Below, piece after piece: positions 8,190-17,327 of a stretch of DNA of 44,050 nucleotides. The position numbers were made by a program, and so were the translations under genes. Numbering within the stretch: position 1 is the stretch's first letter; each line of letters starts with the position of its first letter. The DNA lies in the NCBI GenBank assembly GCA_018240325.1, contig JAFEFZ010000305.1:1-44050 (forward strand), given 5' to 3'. The stretch comes from Pseudomonadota bacterium (GTDB lineage Bacteria; Pseudomonadota; Gammaproteobacteria; Burkholderiales; Burkholderiaceae_C). The notes beneath the pieces are model-generated. The model was not told the DNA's origin, made no database searches, and saw only the letters and a program-made list of their open reading frames with translations.

Positions 8190-9362
8190 ATGTTGATCAA
8201 CTTCTTCTACACGCTGCGCGCGGCCAAGCTGCCCGTGTCGGTCAAGGAATACCTGACGCTGCTCGACGCGATCAAGCACGGCGTGATCGGCCCGTCGGTC
8301 GACGACTTCTACTACCTGGCACGCACCGCGCTGGTCAAGGACGAGGCGCACTTCGACAAGTTCGACCGCGCCTTCGCCGCCTACTTCAAGGGCGTGGAGA
8401 TGCTCGCCGACTTCACCAGGGATCTGCCGCTGGAGTGGCTGCGCAAGAACCTGGAGCTCGAGCTCAGCGCCGAAGACAAGGCGAAGATCGAGAAGATGGG
8501 CTGGGACGAGCTGATGGAGACGCTGAAGAAGCGCTTCGAGGAGCAGAAGAAGCGCCACGAGGGCGGCAGCAAGATGATCGGCACCGGCGGCACCAGCCCC
8601 TTCGGCGCCTACGGCTACAACCCGCAGGGGATCCGCATCGGCCAGGACAAGGGCCGCAACCGCTCGGCGGTCAAGGTCTGGGACCAGCGCGCCTACAAGG
8701 ACTACGACGACACGCTCGAACTCGGCACGCGCAACATCAAGGTCGCGCTGCGGCGGCTGCGCCGCTTCGCGCGCGAGGGCAACGAGCTCGAGCTCGACCT
8801 CGACGACACGATCCACAGCACCGCGGCCAACGCCGGCATGCTCGACATCAAGATGATCCCCGAGCGCCACAACAAGGTGAAGGTGCTGCTGCTGATGGAC
8901 GTGGGCGGCACGATGGACGAGCACATCCACCGCGTCGAGGAGCTGTTCAGCGCCGCCAAGAACGAATTCAAGCACCTCGAGTTCTACTACTTCCACAACT
9001 GCGTCTACGACTTCATGTGGAAGAACAACCGGCGGCGCTTCAGCGAGAAGTTCAGCACCTGGGACGTGATCCGCAAGTACAACAAGGACTACAAGCTGAT
9101 CTTCGTGGGCGACGCGACGATGAGCCCCTACGAGATCCTGCAGCCCGGCGGCAGCGTCGAATACAACAACGAGGAGCCCGGCGCCGAATGGCTGCAGCGG
9201 CTGACCCACGCCTTCCCGAAGTACGCGTGGATCAACCCCGAACCGCAGGGCGTGTGGCAGTACCGGCAGAGCATCGCGGTCGTGCAGCAGCTGATGAACC
9301 AGCGCATGTTCCCGCTGACCCTGGCAGGCCTCGAAGGCGCGATGCGGCTGCTCAGCAAATGA
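8190..9362 (+). CDS. VWA-domain protein (CoxE-like, COG3552 type)
   Basis: A 390-residue cytoplasmic protein with a C-terminal von Willebrand A domain, the usual partner of MoxR ATPases. The start MLINFFYTLRAAKLPVSVKEYLTLLDAI is typical of the group; a charged, lysine/glutamate-rich segment follows around 95-130 (LSAEDKAKIEKMGWDELMETLKKRFEEQKKRHEGG). The metal-site strand reads LLLMDVGGTMDEH with Asp at 237; the canonical DxSxS motif is reduced to DxGxT here. The distal acidic part of the site is in IFVGDATMSPYE. It ends in ATGA, overlapping the tamA start by four bases, so translation of the two is probably coupled. No signal peptide or membrane segment is seen. Confidence 0.9.
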   Translation: MLINFFYTLRAAKLPVSVKEYLTLLDAIKHGVIGPSVDDFYYLARTALVKDEAHFDKFDRAFAAYFKGVEMLADFTRDLPLEWLRKNLELELSAEDKAKIEKMGWDELMETLKKRFEEQKKRHEGGSKMIGTGGTSPFGAYGYNPQGIRIGQDKGRNRSAVKVWDQRAYKDYDDTLELGTRNIKVALRRLRRFAREGNELELDLDDTIHSTAANAGMLDIKMIPERHNKVKVLLLMDVGGTMDEHIHRVEELFSAAKNEFKHLEFYYFHNCVYDFMWKNNRRRFSEKFSTWDVIRKYNKDYKLIFVGDATMSPYEILQPGGSVEYNNEEPGAEWLQRLTHAFPKYAWINPEPQGVWQYRQSIAVVQQLMNQRMFPLTLAGLEGAMRLLSK

Positions 9363-11227
9363 GCTTCCGCGCAGCGCTGCGGCTGGCGCTGTGGTTGGGG
9401 CTGGCGATGCTCGCGGGCGGTTGTGCGCAGTTGCCCTTCTTCGGCGGCAAGGCGGCCGCCGAGCCCGGCCAGCCGCCGCCCGCGCCGCCGCAGTTCCGCC
9501 TGGAGGTGCAGGCGCCGCCGGCACTGCGCACGCTGCTGCTGCAGCACCTGGACCTGGCGCGGCTGCAGCAGGCGGCCGGGGTCGAAGACCTGACGCCGGG
9601 CGAGATCGACCGCCTGATCGGCGCAGCCGCCGCCCAGGCGAGGTCGCTGCTCGAGACCGAGGGCTACTTCAACGCCGAGGTCGCGGTGCGCCGCGCCGAC
9701 GACGGCCGCCTGCCGCCGCTGCTGCGCATGACGGTCGAGCCCGGGCCACGTGCGCACATCGACCGCCTGACCTTCGAGGTGCAGGGCGGCCTGTACGACG
9801 AAGCCGCGCGCGGCGACGCGGCGGCGCTGGCGCTTGAGCGCGCGCTGCGGGACGAATGGGCGTTGCAGCCGGGCCAGCCCTTCACGCAGGCGGCGTGGGA
9901 CGCGTCGAAGAACCGCGTGCTCGCCACGCTGCGCAGCAACGGCTACCTCGCCGCGCAGTGGAGCGGCACCGCCGCGCAGGTCGACGCCGAGCGCTCCACC
10001 GTGCGGCTGTTCGTGGTGGCCGACAGCGGCGCGCTGTTCCGCGTCGGCGAGATCCAGATCGCGGGGCTGCAGCGCCACGACGAATCGGCGGTGATGGCGA
10101 CGGCGCGCGAACTGGTCGGCCAGGCGGCCACCGAGATGCGGATCCGCGACGTTCAGGACCGCATCCTCGCGCTCGGCCTGTTCGACAGCGCCTTGATCAA
10201 CGTGGACCCCGCGTCGCCCGACCCGGCCCATGCGCCGGCGCTGCTGGCGCTGCGCGAACTGCAACGCCAGCAGGCGACGCTGGGCGTGGGCTACGCCGAC
10301 AACACCGGCCTGCAGGCCTCGCTCGAATACACCGACCGCAGCGTGTTCGGCAGCGCGTGGACGGCGCTGACGAAGCTGCAGGTCGGCCAGATCCAGAGCA
10401 CCTTCAACGGCGAGCTGATCTCGCACCTGCGCGACGACGGTTGGCGCACGCTCTTCGCCGGGCAGCTCGAGCGGCTGAGCGGCAACGACGAAGTCCGAAC
10501 GTCGTGGTATCTGCGCGCCGGCAGCACCCGCGACACGATCCGGATCTCGCGGCTGTACTACGCCGAGTACGCCAGCGCCCGGCTGGACACCGCCGGCGGC
10601 GTCAACGACAGCGACGCGCTGTCGGCCAACTACCACTGGATGTGGCGCGACGTGGACGACCTGCGCAGCCCCACCCGCGGCTCGGTGTGGTCGCTGCAAG
10701 GCGCAGGGGGCTACGCGCGCGGCACCACCACGCCGATCGGCGGCGCGGCGCCGACCGAGGACAGCGGCCCGTTCGTGCGCGCCTACGGCCGGGTCGAGGG
10801 CTACCGGCCGCTGGGCGATTCGTGGCTCGGCTCGGCGCGGCTGGAGCTCGGCCAGGTGTTCGTGAACGAATCGCTCGCCGTGCCCGATACGCTGCTGTTC
10901 CGCGCCGGCGGCACGGATTCGGTGCGCGGCTACGCGTACCGCTCGCTCGCGCCGAAACTCAACGGCGTCGAGGTCGGCGGCACCGTGCTCGCCACCGCCA
11001 GCCTGCAGGTGGCGCGGCCGATCTTTGCCGACCGCCCCGAGTTCCTCTGGGCGGTGTTCGTCGATGCCGGCAACGCGGCCGACAGCTGGGGCAGCATGCG
11101 GCCCGCATACGGCTACGGCGTCGGCCTGCACTGGCGCAGCCCGGTCGGGCCGCTGCGCATCGACCTGGCCTACGGCCAGGAAGTGCGCGCGCTGCGCCTG
11201 CACTTCGGCGTCGGCGTGGTGTTCTGA
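9359..11227 (+). CDS. tamA: Outer-membrane translocation and assembly factor TamA
   Basis: This 622-residue Omp85-family protein works with TamB to insert outer-membrane proteins and in lipid homeostasis. An N-terminal signal is followed by POTRA domains (about residues 40-270, with FNAEVAVRR, FEVQGGLYDE, YLAAQWSGTAAQVDAE and FRVGEIQIAGLQRHDESAV) and a 16-strand barrel. The RGxD-like loop 6 motif is FRAGGTDSVRGYAYRSL near residue 515, and the last strand ends LHFGVGVVF. It starts inside the stop of the VWA gene and its own stop overlaps the tamB start by one base, so the two form a tight operon. Unusually, the signal ends LAGGCAQLP, resembling a lipobox with Cys near residue 22. Confidence 0.95.
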   Translation: MSFRAALRLALWLGLAMLAGGCAQLPFFGGKAAAEPGQPPPAPPQFRLEVQAPPALRTLLLQHLDLARLQQAAGVEDLTPGEIDRLIGAAAAQARSLLETEGYFNAEVAVRRADDGRLPPLLRMTVEPGPRAHIDRLTFEVQGGLYDEAARGDAAALALERALRDEWALQPGQPFTQAAWDASKNRVLATLRSNGYLAAQWSGTAAQVDAERSTVRLFVVADSGALFRVGEIQIAGLQRHDESAVMATARELVGQAATEMRIRDVQDRILALGLFDSALINVDPASPDPAHAPALLALRELQRQQATLGVGYADNTGLQASLEYTDRSVFGSAWTALTKLQVGQIQSTFNGELISHLRDDGWRTLFAGQLERLSGNDEVRTSWYLRAGSTRDTIRISRLYYAEYASARLDTAGGVNDSDALSANYHWMWRDVDDLRSPTRGSVWSLQGAGGYARGTTTPIGGAAPTEDSGPFVRAYGRVEGYRPLGDSWLGSARLELGQVFVNESLAVPDTLLFRAGGTDSVRGYAYRSLAPKLNGVEVGGTVLATASLQVARPIFADRPEFLWAVFVDAGNAADSWGSMRPAYGYGVGLHWRSPVGPLRIDLAYGQEVRALRLHFGVGVVF

Positions 11228-14200
11228 TGATGGCCAAGGCCCCCACTGATCCCGCGGCGTCCGCCGCGCCGCCCGGCGCACCCGGCGCCGCGGCGCCGCC
11301 GCCGCGCCGCCGCGGCTGGCTCGGCCGGCTGCTGCGCAGCCTGAGCGCCTATCTGCTCGGCGTGGCCGCGGTGCTGGGGCTGCTGGCCGGCGCGCTGGGG
11401 TGGCTGCTGTACACCGAGGCCGGCACCGGCTGGCTGCTGGCGCGCGTGCCGGGGCTGAAGCTCGAGGGCCAGACCGGCAGCCTGCTCGGCGGCTTCGGCG
11501 CGCAGCAGGTGGAGCTGCCGCTGCCCGGCGAAGGCGCGCGGCTGCAGCTGCACGACCTGCGCTGGAGCCCGCCGCGCCTGCGCGCCGGCAGCGGCAGCGT
11601 GTGGCTGCGCGTCGGGATCGACGAGCTGCAGGCGCGCCGCATCGACCTGCGCCTGGCCGAAGGCCCGAGCACCGCCAGCGAGCCGCCGGCTTCGCTGGCG
11701 CTGCCGGTGGGTCTGGACGTGGCCGCGCTGCAAGTGGACGCGCTGCACATCGACGGGCTCGACACGCCGCTGCGCGGGCTGCACGCGCGCGTCGGCCTGG
11801 GCGTCGACGGCGGCGCCCGACATCGCGTCGACGCGCTGCGGGGCCAGTGGGACCGCCTGCACTTCAGCGGCCAGGCGCAGGTGGGCACGGGCGGGCGGCT
11901 GCCGCTGGCGGCGGCGCTGCAGCTGACCCAGGCACCGGGCAGCGCCGGCGACTGGGGCGCGGCGCTGCAACTGCAAGGCCCGCTGGCCGAGCCGACGCTG
12001 CAGGCGCAGCTGCGCGGCCGCAGTTCGCCCGAGCGGCCGGCGCAGGCGCTCGATGCCAGCGCCGTGCTGCATCCCTTCGCCGCCTGGCCGCTGGGCGAGC
12101 TGCAGGCGCAGGCGCGTGCGCTCGACCTGTCGGCACTGCACGCCGACGCGCCGCGCACCGCGCTCGACCTCGACGCCAGCGCCCGCACCGACGGCTTCGA
12201 CCAGCCGGCCGCGATGGAACTGGCGCTGGACAACCACGACGCCGGGCGCTGGAACGAAGGGCGGCTGCCGCTGCGCCGGCTGCGGCTGGCGGCACAGGCG
12301 CGCCCCGACGACCCCACGCGGCTCGAGTTGAGCGCCTTCGACGCCGAACTGGGCAGCGCGCGCGCCGCCGCCGGCCGGATCACCGGCAGCGGCCAATGGG
12401 CCCCAGCCGACTGGCACTTCGACACCCATCTGAGCGCGCTGCAGCCTTCGCTGCTGGATGCGCGCGCGCCGCGGATGCGGCTGGACGGGCGGGTGCAGCT
12501 GACCGGCAGCGGCTTCGACAGCCCGGACCGCGACCAGGCTGCGGTGGCGGTGCGCGGCCAGCTCGACGGCCGGCTGCTGGACCGCGCCACCGCGCCGCCG
12601 GTGCAGCTGCGGCTGGACGGGCGCGCGCAGGCGCTGCGCATCGAGCTGCGCGAGCTGCTGGCGCAATCCGGCGGCGCGCGCGCGAGCCTGGACGGCACGC
12701 TGACGCGCGCGTCGCGCAGCGCCGGCTGGGCGGCGCGCGGCCGGGCCAGCCTGCGCGACTTCGACCCGCTGCCCTGGTGGCCCGGGCCCGAGGATTCGGC
12801 GTGGCGGCGCGGGCCGCACCGGCTCAATGCCAAGGGCGACTTCGATCTGGCGCTGCCTGCGGGTGGCACCGGCGCGGCGCTGCAGCAGCTGGCCCGCCTG
12901 CGCGGGCGCGCCGAGATCGGCGTGGAGCCCAGCCTGCTGGCCGGCGTGCCGCTCAGCGGCCGGCTCGCCTGGCAGGGCGCACCCGACGGCAGCGCGCAGG
13001 GGCAGCTGCAACTGCTGGCCGACGACAACCGCCTGCAGGCCGAAGCCCAACTGGATCAGCGCAATGCCGGCGCGGCCGACCGCTGGACGGTCAAGGCCGA
13101 TCTGCCGGCCCTGAAGCGGCTGCAGCCGATCTGGGCGCTGCTGCCGGGCCACGACGGCCCGGCGAAGCTGGCCGGCAAGCTCAACGCCGACGCGCGCTTC
13201 GACGGCCGCTGGCCGGCGCTCAGCACCCAGGGGCGCCTGCAGGCCGACGCGCTGCAGCTCGACACGCTGAAGATCGAACACGTCGAGTCCCGCTGGACCC
13301 TGGGCAGCCGCAGCGATTCGCCGCTGGATGCACAGCTGCTGGCGCAGCGGCTGCGCGTCGGCGAGCGCTCCGCCGAGCAGATCGAGATCCAACTGAAAGG
13401 CACGCCGGGTGCGCACCGGCTGGCCTTCAGCGCCGAATCGAAGGCGCTGCCGCCGGCCTGGGTGGAGGCGATCCAGGCCGCGCCGGCGGGCACCGCCGCC
13501 AAGCGCACGCTGGCGCGGCTCGAGCTGCAGGGCGGCGCCGTCGCGGCCGCGGGCGGCTGGCGCGGCTGGCGCGGCGCCTTGAAGGCCGCTGAACTGCGCG
13601 GCGATGCCAAGGCTGCACCGCCGTGGGCGCAGCTCGAGCCCTTCGACTTCGAGCTGCTGTGGGCCGATGGCCCGCTGCGCCTGAAGGCCGGCGCCGGCCG
13701 CGCGACGCTGCTGGGCGCCGCGCTGAAGTGGAGCCGCATCGCCTGGAGCGCCGCCGACGGCGCCGCCCCGGCGCGGCTGGATGCCGACGCCAAGCTCGAG
13801 CCGCTGGACGTGGCGCCGCTGCTGGCGCGTGCGCAGCCGGCGTTCGGCTGGGGCGGCGACCTGCGCATCGGCGGCCACTTGGTGCTGCAGAGCGCGCCCG
13901 CGTTCAGCGCCGACATCGTCTTCGAGCGCGCGTCGGGCGACCTGAGCGTCACCGACGATGCCGGCACGCGCACGCTCGGCCTGTCGGACCTGCGCATCGG
14001 CCTGAATGCGCACGACGGCCTGTGGAGCTTCACCGCCGGCCTGGCCGGCAAGACGCTGGGCGCCGCCGCCGCCGCGCTGGTGGTGCACAGCACGCCGCAG
14101 GCGATCTGGCCCGGCCGCGACGCGCCGGCCGAAGGTGTGCTCGAACTGCAGGTCGCCGATCTCGGCACCTGGGGCCCGTGGCTGCCGCCCGGCTGGCGCC

Positions 14201-15402
14201 TGAGCGGCGCCATGCATACGAGCGCGGCCCTCGGCGGGCGCTTCGGCGCACCGGCGATCACCGGCGAGCTCACGGGCAGCGGCATCGGCGTGCGCAACGT
14301 GCTGCAAGGCGTGGAGGTGCGCGACGGCGAGGTCCGCGTCACCCTGCTGGGCGACAGCGCGCGCATCGAGAAGTTTGCCGCCAGCGCCGGCAAGGGCCGG
14401 CTCACGCTGCGGGGCGACGCGAGCCTGGGCGCTGCACCGCATGCCGAGCTGGCGCTGAACCTCGACCAGTTCCAGCTGCTCGGCCGCGTCGACCGCCGCA
14501 TCATCGCCAGCGGCGACGCCACCCTGAAGCTGGGCCGCGACACGCTGGCGCTGAACGGCGACTTCCGCGTCGACGAAGGCCTGATCGACTTCAGCCGCAG
14601 CGAAGCGCCGCGCCTGTCGGACGACGTCGTCGTGCACCGCGGCGGCGGCGAGTTGCCGGACATGCTGCAGACGGCCGAAGCCGAGGCCGAGCGCAGCCGG
14701 CGCGCCGCGCTGGACCTGCAGGTGCATCTGGGCGAGAAGCTGCGCATCCGCGGCCGCGGGCTCGACGCCGGCCTGCGCGGCGACCTGCGGCTGACGGCGC
14801 CGCAGGGGCGGCTGCGCGTGGACGGCAGCGTGCGCACCGCGGACGGCACCTACCGCGCCTACCGGCAGCGGCTGGACATCGTGCGCGGCCTGCTGGTGTT
14901 CAACGGCCCGATCGAGAACCCGCAGCTCGACATCGAGGCGATCCGCCCGAACCTGGACGTGCGCGTCGGCGTGGCCGTCACCGGCACGGTGCTGGTGCCG
15001 CGGGTGCGGTTGTTCTCCGAGCCCGAGATGTCCGACGCCGAGAAGCTGAGCTGGCTGCTGCGCGGGCGCGCCAGCGAAGGCCCCGGCAGCGGCGACGCGG
15101 CGCTGCTGCAGGCCGCCGCCACGGCGCTGCTGGCCGGCGAAGACACGACGCCACTGGACCAGTTGTTCGACCTATTCGGGCTGGACGAATTCTCGATCCG
15201 CCCCGGCGACGGCAGCAGCGGCACCGTCGTGTCCGTCGGCAAGCAGCTGTCGCGCAACTGGTACGTGGGCTACGCACGCGGCCTGAACGCCACCACCGGC
15301 AACTGGCAGCTGATCTACCGCGTCGCGCAACGCTTCACGGTGCGCGCGCAGTCGGGCGAGCACACCTCGATCGACCTGATCTGGACCTGGCGCTGGAACT
15401 GA
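11227..15402 (+). CDS. tamB: Translocation and assembly module protein TamB
   Basis: A very large (1,391 residues) inner-membrane-anchored, beta-rich protein that spans the periplasm and partners TamA; the family is related to AsmA and to lipid-bridge proteins. A proline/alanine-rich cytoplasmic start with an RRRGWLGRLLRS basic patch is followed by one membrane segment (about 40-63) and then more than a thousand residues of repeating beta strands. The conserved DUF490 C-terminal domain is clear in the last 350 residues (LRIRGRGLDAGLRGDLRL, GTYRAYRQRLDIVRGLLVFNG, then SWLLRGRASEG and VGKQLSRNWYVGYARGL). ATG 11227 overlaps the tamA stop by one base (TGATG); ATG 11230 is also possible. Internal alanine/leucine/glutamine bias and high GC produce long spurious frames on both strands. 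Confidence 0.95.
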   Translation: MMAKAPTDPAASAAPPGAPGAAAPPPRRRGWLGRLLRSLSAYLLGVAAVLGLLAGALGWLLYTEAGTGWLLARVPGLKLEGQTGSLLGGFGAQQVELPLPGEGARLQLHDLRWSPPRLRAGSGSVWLRVGIDELQARRIDLRLAEGPSTASEPPASLALPVGLDVAALQVDALHIDGLDTPLRGLHARVGLGVDGGARHRVDALRGQWDRLHFSGQAQVGTGGRLPLAAALQLTQAPGSAGDWGAALQLQGPLAEPTLQAQLRGRSSPERPAQALDASAVLHPFAAWPLGELQAQARALDLSALHADAPRTALDLDASARTDGFDQPAAMELALDNHDAGRWNEGRLPLRRLRLAAQARPDDPTRLELSAFDAELGSARAAAGRITGSGQWAPADWHFDTHLSALQPSLLDARAPRMRLDGRVQLTGSGFDSPDRDQAAVAVRGQLDGRLLDRATAPPVQLRLDGRAQALRIELRELLAQSGGARASLDGTLTRASRSAGWAARGRASLRDFDPLPWWPGPEDSAWRRGPHRLNAKGDFDLALPAGGTGAALQQLARLRGRAEIGVEPSLLAGVPLSGRLAWQGAPDGSAQGQLQLLADDNRLQAEAQLDQRNAGAADRWTVKADLPALKRLQPIWALLPGHDGPAKLAGKLNADARFDGRWPALSTQGRLQADALQLDTLKIEHVESRWTLGSRSDSPLDAQLLAQRLRVGERSAEQIEIQLKGTPGAHRLAFSAESKALPPAWVEAIQAAPAGTAAKRTLARLELQGGAVAAAGGWRGWRGALKAAELRGDAKAAPPWAQLEPFDFELLWADGPLRLKAGAGRATLLGAALKWSRIAWSAADGAAPARLDADAKLEPLDVAPLLARAQPAFGWGGDLRIGGHLVLQSAPAFSADIVFERASGDLSVTDDAGTRTLGLSDLRIGLNAHDGLWSFTAGLAGKTLGAAAAALVVHSTPQAIWPGRDAPAEGVLELQVADLGTWGPWLPPGWRLSGAMHTSAALGGRFGAPAITGELTGSGIGVRNVLQGVEVRDGEVRVTLLGDSARIEKFAASAGKGRLTLRGDASLGAAPHAELALNLDQFQLLGRVDRRIIASGDATLKLGRDTLALNGDFRVDEGLIDFSRSEAPRLSDDVVVHRGGGELPDMLQTAEAEAERSRRAALDLQVHLGEKLRIRGRGLDAGLRGDLRLTAPQGRLRVDGSVRTADGTYRAYRQRLDIVRGLLVFNGPIENPQLDIEAIRPNLDVRVGVAVTGTVLVPRVRLFSEPEMSDAEKLSWLLRGRASEGPGSGDAALLQAAATALLAGEDTTPLDQLFDLFGLDEFSIRPGDGSSGTVVSVGKQLSRNWYVGYARGLNATTGNWQLIYRVAQRFTVRAQSGEHTSIDLIWTWRWN

Positions 15403-15454
15403 AGCCCGCGCGGCGCAGGCCTGCCGGCAGGGCCGCTGCACGGTGCGCGCATGC

Positions 15455-15460
15455 CAGAAT
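15455..15460 (+). promoter_or_regulatory. -10 box CAGAAT of tRNA-Arg
   Basis: CAGAATC lies 10 bases before the tRNA and resembles the TAGAATC boxes at other promoters in this window. The position is right for a short 5' leader. The -35 is not clear. Confidence 0.4.
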
Positions 15461-15470
15461 CGCGGCCGCT

Positions 15471-15545
15471 CCCGCCGTAGTTCAATGGATAGAACGGGCG
15501 CCTCCTAAGCGCCAGATGCAGGTTCGATTCCTGCCGGGGGGGCCA
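15471..15545 (+). tRNA. tRNA-Arg, anticodon CCU
   Basis: The cloverleaf can be drawn by hand: D stem GTTC/GAAC, anticodon stem GGCGC/GCGCC with loop CTCCTAA (anticodon CCT at 15504-15506), T stem GCAGG/CCTGC with loop TTCGATT, and an encoded CCA at 15543-15545. The acceptor arms CCCGCCG and CGGGGGG pair except for one internal G-G mismatch at the fourth pair (positions 4 and 69). The tRNA reads the AGG arginine codon, which is rare in such a genome. It lies alone between tamB and thrH. Confidence 0.93.
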
Positions 15546-15595
15546 GCCGATGCGCCGCGGGGGCATCGTCCTTTCACTAGCCACGTCAACCCACG

Positions 15596-16207
15596 ATGCA
15601 GGTGCTGTGCCTCGACCTCGAAGGTGTGCTCGTCCCCGAGATCTGGATCGAGTTCTCGCAGCGCACCGGCATCGCCGAGTTTCGCCGCACGACGCGCGAC
15701 GAGCCCGACTACGACAAGCTGATGCGCTTTCGCCTCGCGCTGCTCGCGCAGCACGGGCTGAAGCTGGCCGACATCCAGCAGGTGATCGGCGGCATGGCGC
15801 CGCTGCCGGGCGCGCGCGAATTCCTCGACGCGATGCGCGAGCGCTTCCAGGTGATCGTGCTGTCGGACACCTTCTACGAGTTCGCCGACCCGCTGATGCG
15901 CCAGCTCGGGCGGCCGACGCTGTTCTGCCACCGGCTGCTGACCGACGGCGAAGGCCGTGTCAGCGACTACCGGCTGCGCCAGCCCGACCAGAAGCGCATG
16001 GCGGTGCAGGCGCTGCAGAGCCTGAACTTCCGCGTGCTCGCGGCCGGCGACTCGTACAACGACACCGGCATGCTCGCCGCCGCCGACGCCGGCTTCCTGA
16101 TCCACGCGCCGGCGGCGATCGAGGCGCAGTTTCCGCAGTTCCCGGCCACGCACAGCTACGCCGAGCTGCGCGCCGCGATCGACGACGCAGTGCGCGGCTG
16201 GGGTTGA
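15596..16207 (+). CDS. thrH: Bifunctional phosphoserine phosphatase / homoserine phosphotransferase ThrH
   Basis: A 203-residue HAD-superfamily enzyme. Characterised ThrH dephosphorylates phosphoserine and can transfer the phosphate to homoserine, linking serine and threonine synthesis. Motif I DLEGVLVPE (residues 7-15, with the nucleophile Asp and the Glu in the family's DxExV variant), motif II LSDTFYEF near 90, the lysine in PDQKRMAVQAL near 136, and motif III/IV AAGDSYNDTGML near 150 are all present. The length matches the family. ATG 15596 follows the tRNA by 50 bases. The protein converges on nagZ across a 37-base gap that holds a hairpin. Confidence 0.93.
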   Translation: MQVLCLDLEGVLVPEIWIEFSQRTGIAEFRRTTRDEPDYDKLMRFRLALLAQHGLKLADIQQVIGGMAPLPGAREFLDAMRERFQVIVLSDTFYEFADPLMRQLGRPTLFCHRLLTDGEGRVSDYRLRQPDQKRMAVQALQSLNFRVLAAGDSYNDTGMLAAADAGFLIHAPAAIEAQFPQFPATHSYAELRAAIDDAVRGWG

Positions 16208-16210
16208 AGT

Positions 16211-16229
16211 CCGGGCGCTGCACGCCCGG
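16211..16229. terminator. Hairpin between convergent thrH and nagZ
   Basis: CCGGGCG and CGCCCGG pair around the loop CTGCA, four bases after the thrH stop and 16 bases beyond the nagZ stop. It is symmetrical and could serve both directions. There is no T tract on either side, so termination efficiency is uncertain. Confidence 0.45.
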
Positions 16230-16244
16230 GCGCGCACGGCCGGA

Positions 16245-17327
16245 TCAGCCGATCAGCGCCAGCGCACGCCGGTACGCCGGGCTGCGCTGCAGCGCGTCCC
16301 AGTCGGGCGCGGGCTGCGCCGGCAGCAGCTGCCGGCGGCGCGCTTCGCTCGCCGCATCGGGCTGCCAGCAGCGGTCGGCGCGCGCGCGCTCCAGTCCTTC
16401 GAGCAACGCATCGATCGGTGCGCCGCCGCCGCTCGACTGGTTGCACAGCAGCACCAGGTCGCAGCCGGCTTGCAGCGCCAGCAGCGCCGCGTCGGCGTAG
16501 GCCAGTTCGCGGCCGCCGATGCGGCGCGCGCCTTCCATGCTCAGGTCGTCGCTGAAGATCGCACCGTCGAAGCCCAGCCGGCCGCGCAGGATCGCGCGCA
16601 GCCAGCGCGCCGAGAAGCCGGCCGGCAACGAGTCGACCTTCGGATAGATCACGTGCGCCGGCATCACACTGGCGAGGCAACTGCGCAGCCAGCCGTAGGG
16701 CGCGGCGTCGTCGGCGAGGATCGCGCGCAGCGAGCGCCGGTCCACCGGCACCGCCACGTGGCTGTCGGCGCGCACGAAGCCGTGGCCGGGAAAGTGCTTG
16801 CCGCAGTTGGCCATGCCGGCCTGAAGCAGCCCGTGCATCAGGCTCTTCGCCAGCAGCGCCACGGTGCGCGGGTCGCGCGCGAAGGCGCGGTCGCCGATCA
16901 CGGCGCTGGCGCCGTGGTCGAGGTCGAGCACCGGCGTGAAGCTGAAGTCGACGCCGCAGGCGCGCAGCTCGGCGCCCAGCACGTAGCCGGCGGCGGTGGC
17001 CGCGTCGCAGGCGCGCAGCACGCCGCTGCCGGGCGCTGCGCCGGCGTCGTCGCTCCACAGCGCGCCGAAGCGGCGCATCGGCGGCAGGTGGGTGAAGCCG
17101 TCGCTGCGCAGGCGCTGCACGCGCCCGCCTTCGTGGTCGATGCAGATCAGCAGGTCGGGCCGCAGCGACTTCAGCTCGCGGGTGAGCTCGCCGAGCTGGC
17201 GCCGGTCCTGCCAGTTGCGCGCGAACAGGATCAGCCCGCCGACCAGCGGGTGGCGCACGCGCCGGCGGTCGGCGTCGTCGAGCGCGAGCCCGGCGATGTC
17301 GAGCACCACGGGGGCATGGGCGGTCAT
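16245..17327 (-). CDS. nagZ: Beta-N-acetylglucosaminidase NagZ
   Basis: A 360-residue cytoplasmic family 3 glycoside hydrolase that removes N-acetylglucosamine from anhydromuropeptides in cell-wall recycling. The family signature CGKHFPGHG is at residues 176-183 (the general acid His lies in the loop that follows), [11 protein letters not shown] near 63-73 binds the sugar, and the nucleophile is in [11 protein letters not shown] (Asp 260 or 261). The length is close to the usual 340-360. ATG 17327 overlaps the acpS stop by four bases, closing a chain of such overlaps that begins at recO. It is the last gene of the long minus-strand series and converges on thrH. Confidence 0.96.
   Translation of the reverse strand: MTAHAPVVLDIAGLALDDADRRRVRHPLVGGLILFARNWQDRRQLGELTRELKSLRPDLLICIDHEGGRVQRLRSDGFTHLPPMRRFGALWSDDAGAAPGSGVLRACDAATAAGYVLGAELRACGVDFSFTPVLDLDHGASAVIGDRAFARDPRTVALLAKSLMHGLLQAGMANCGKHFPGHGFVRADSHVAVPVDRRSLRAILADDAAPYGWLRSCLASVMPAHVIYPKVDSLPAGFSARWLRAILRGRLGFDGAIFSDDLSMEGARRIGGRELAYADAALLALQAGCDLVLLCNQSSGGGAPIDALLEGLERARADRCWQPDAASEARRRQLLPAQPAPDWDALQRSPAYRRALALIG

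Noticed and set aside
8135-9358. Open frame running into tamA from far upstream
   Set aside because: The upstream part is out of frame with the VWA gene and protein-unlike; tamA starts at ATG 9359 with a signal peptide.
11170-14727. A 1,185-codon open frame antisense to tamB
   Set aside because: It is arginine/glutamine/alanine-rich shadow sequence caused by high GC; tamB on the plus strand has the real domains.
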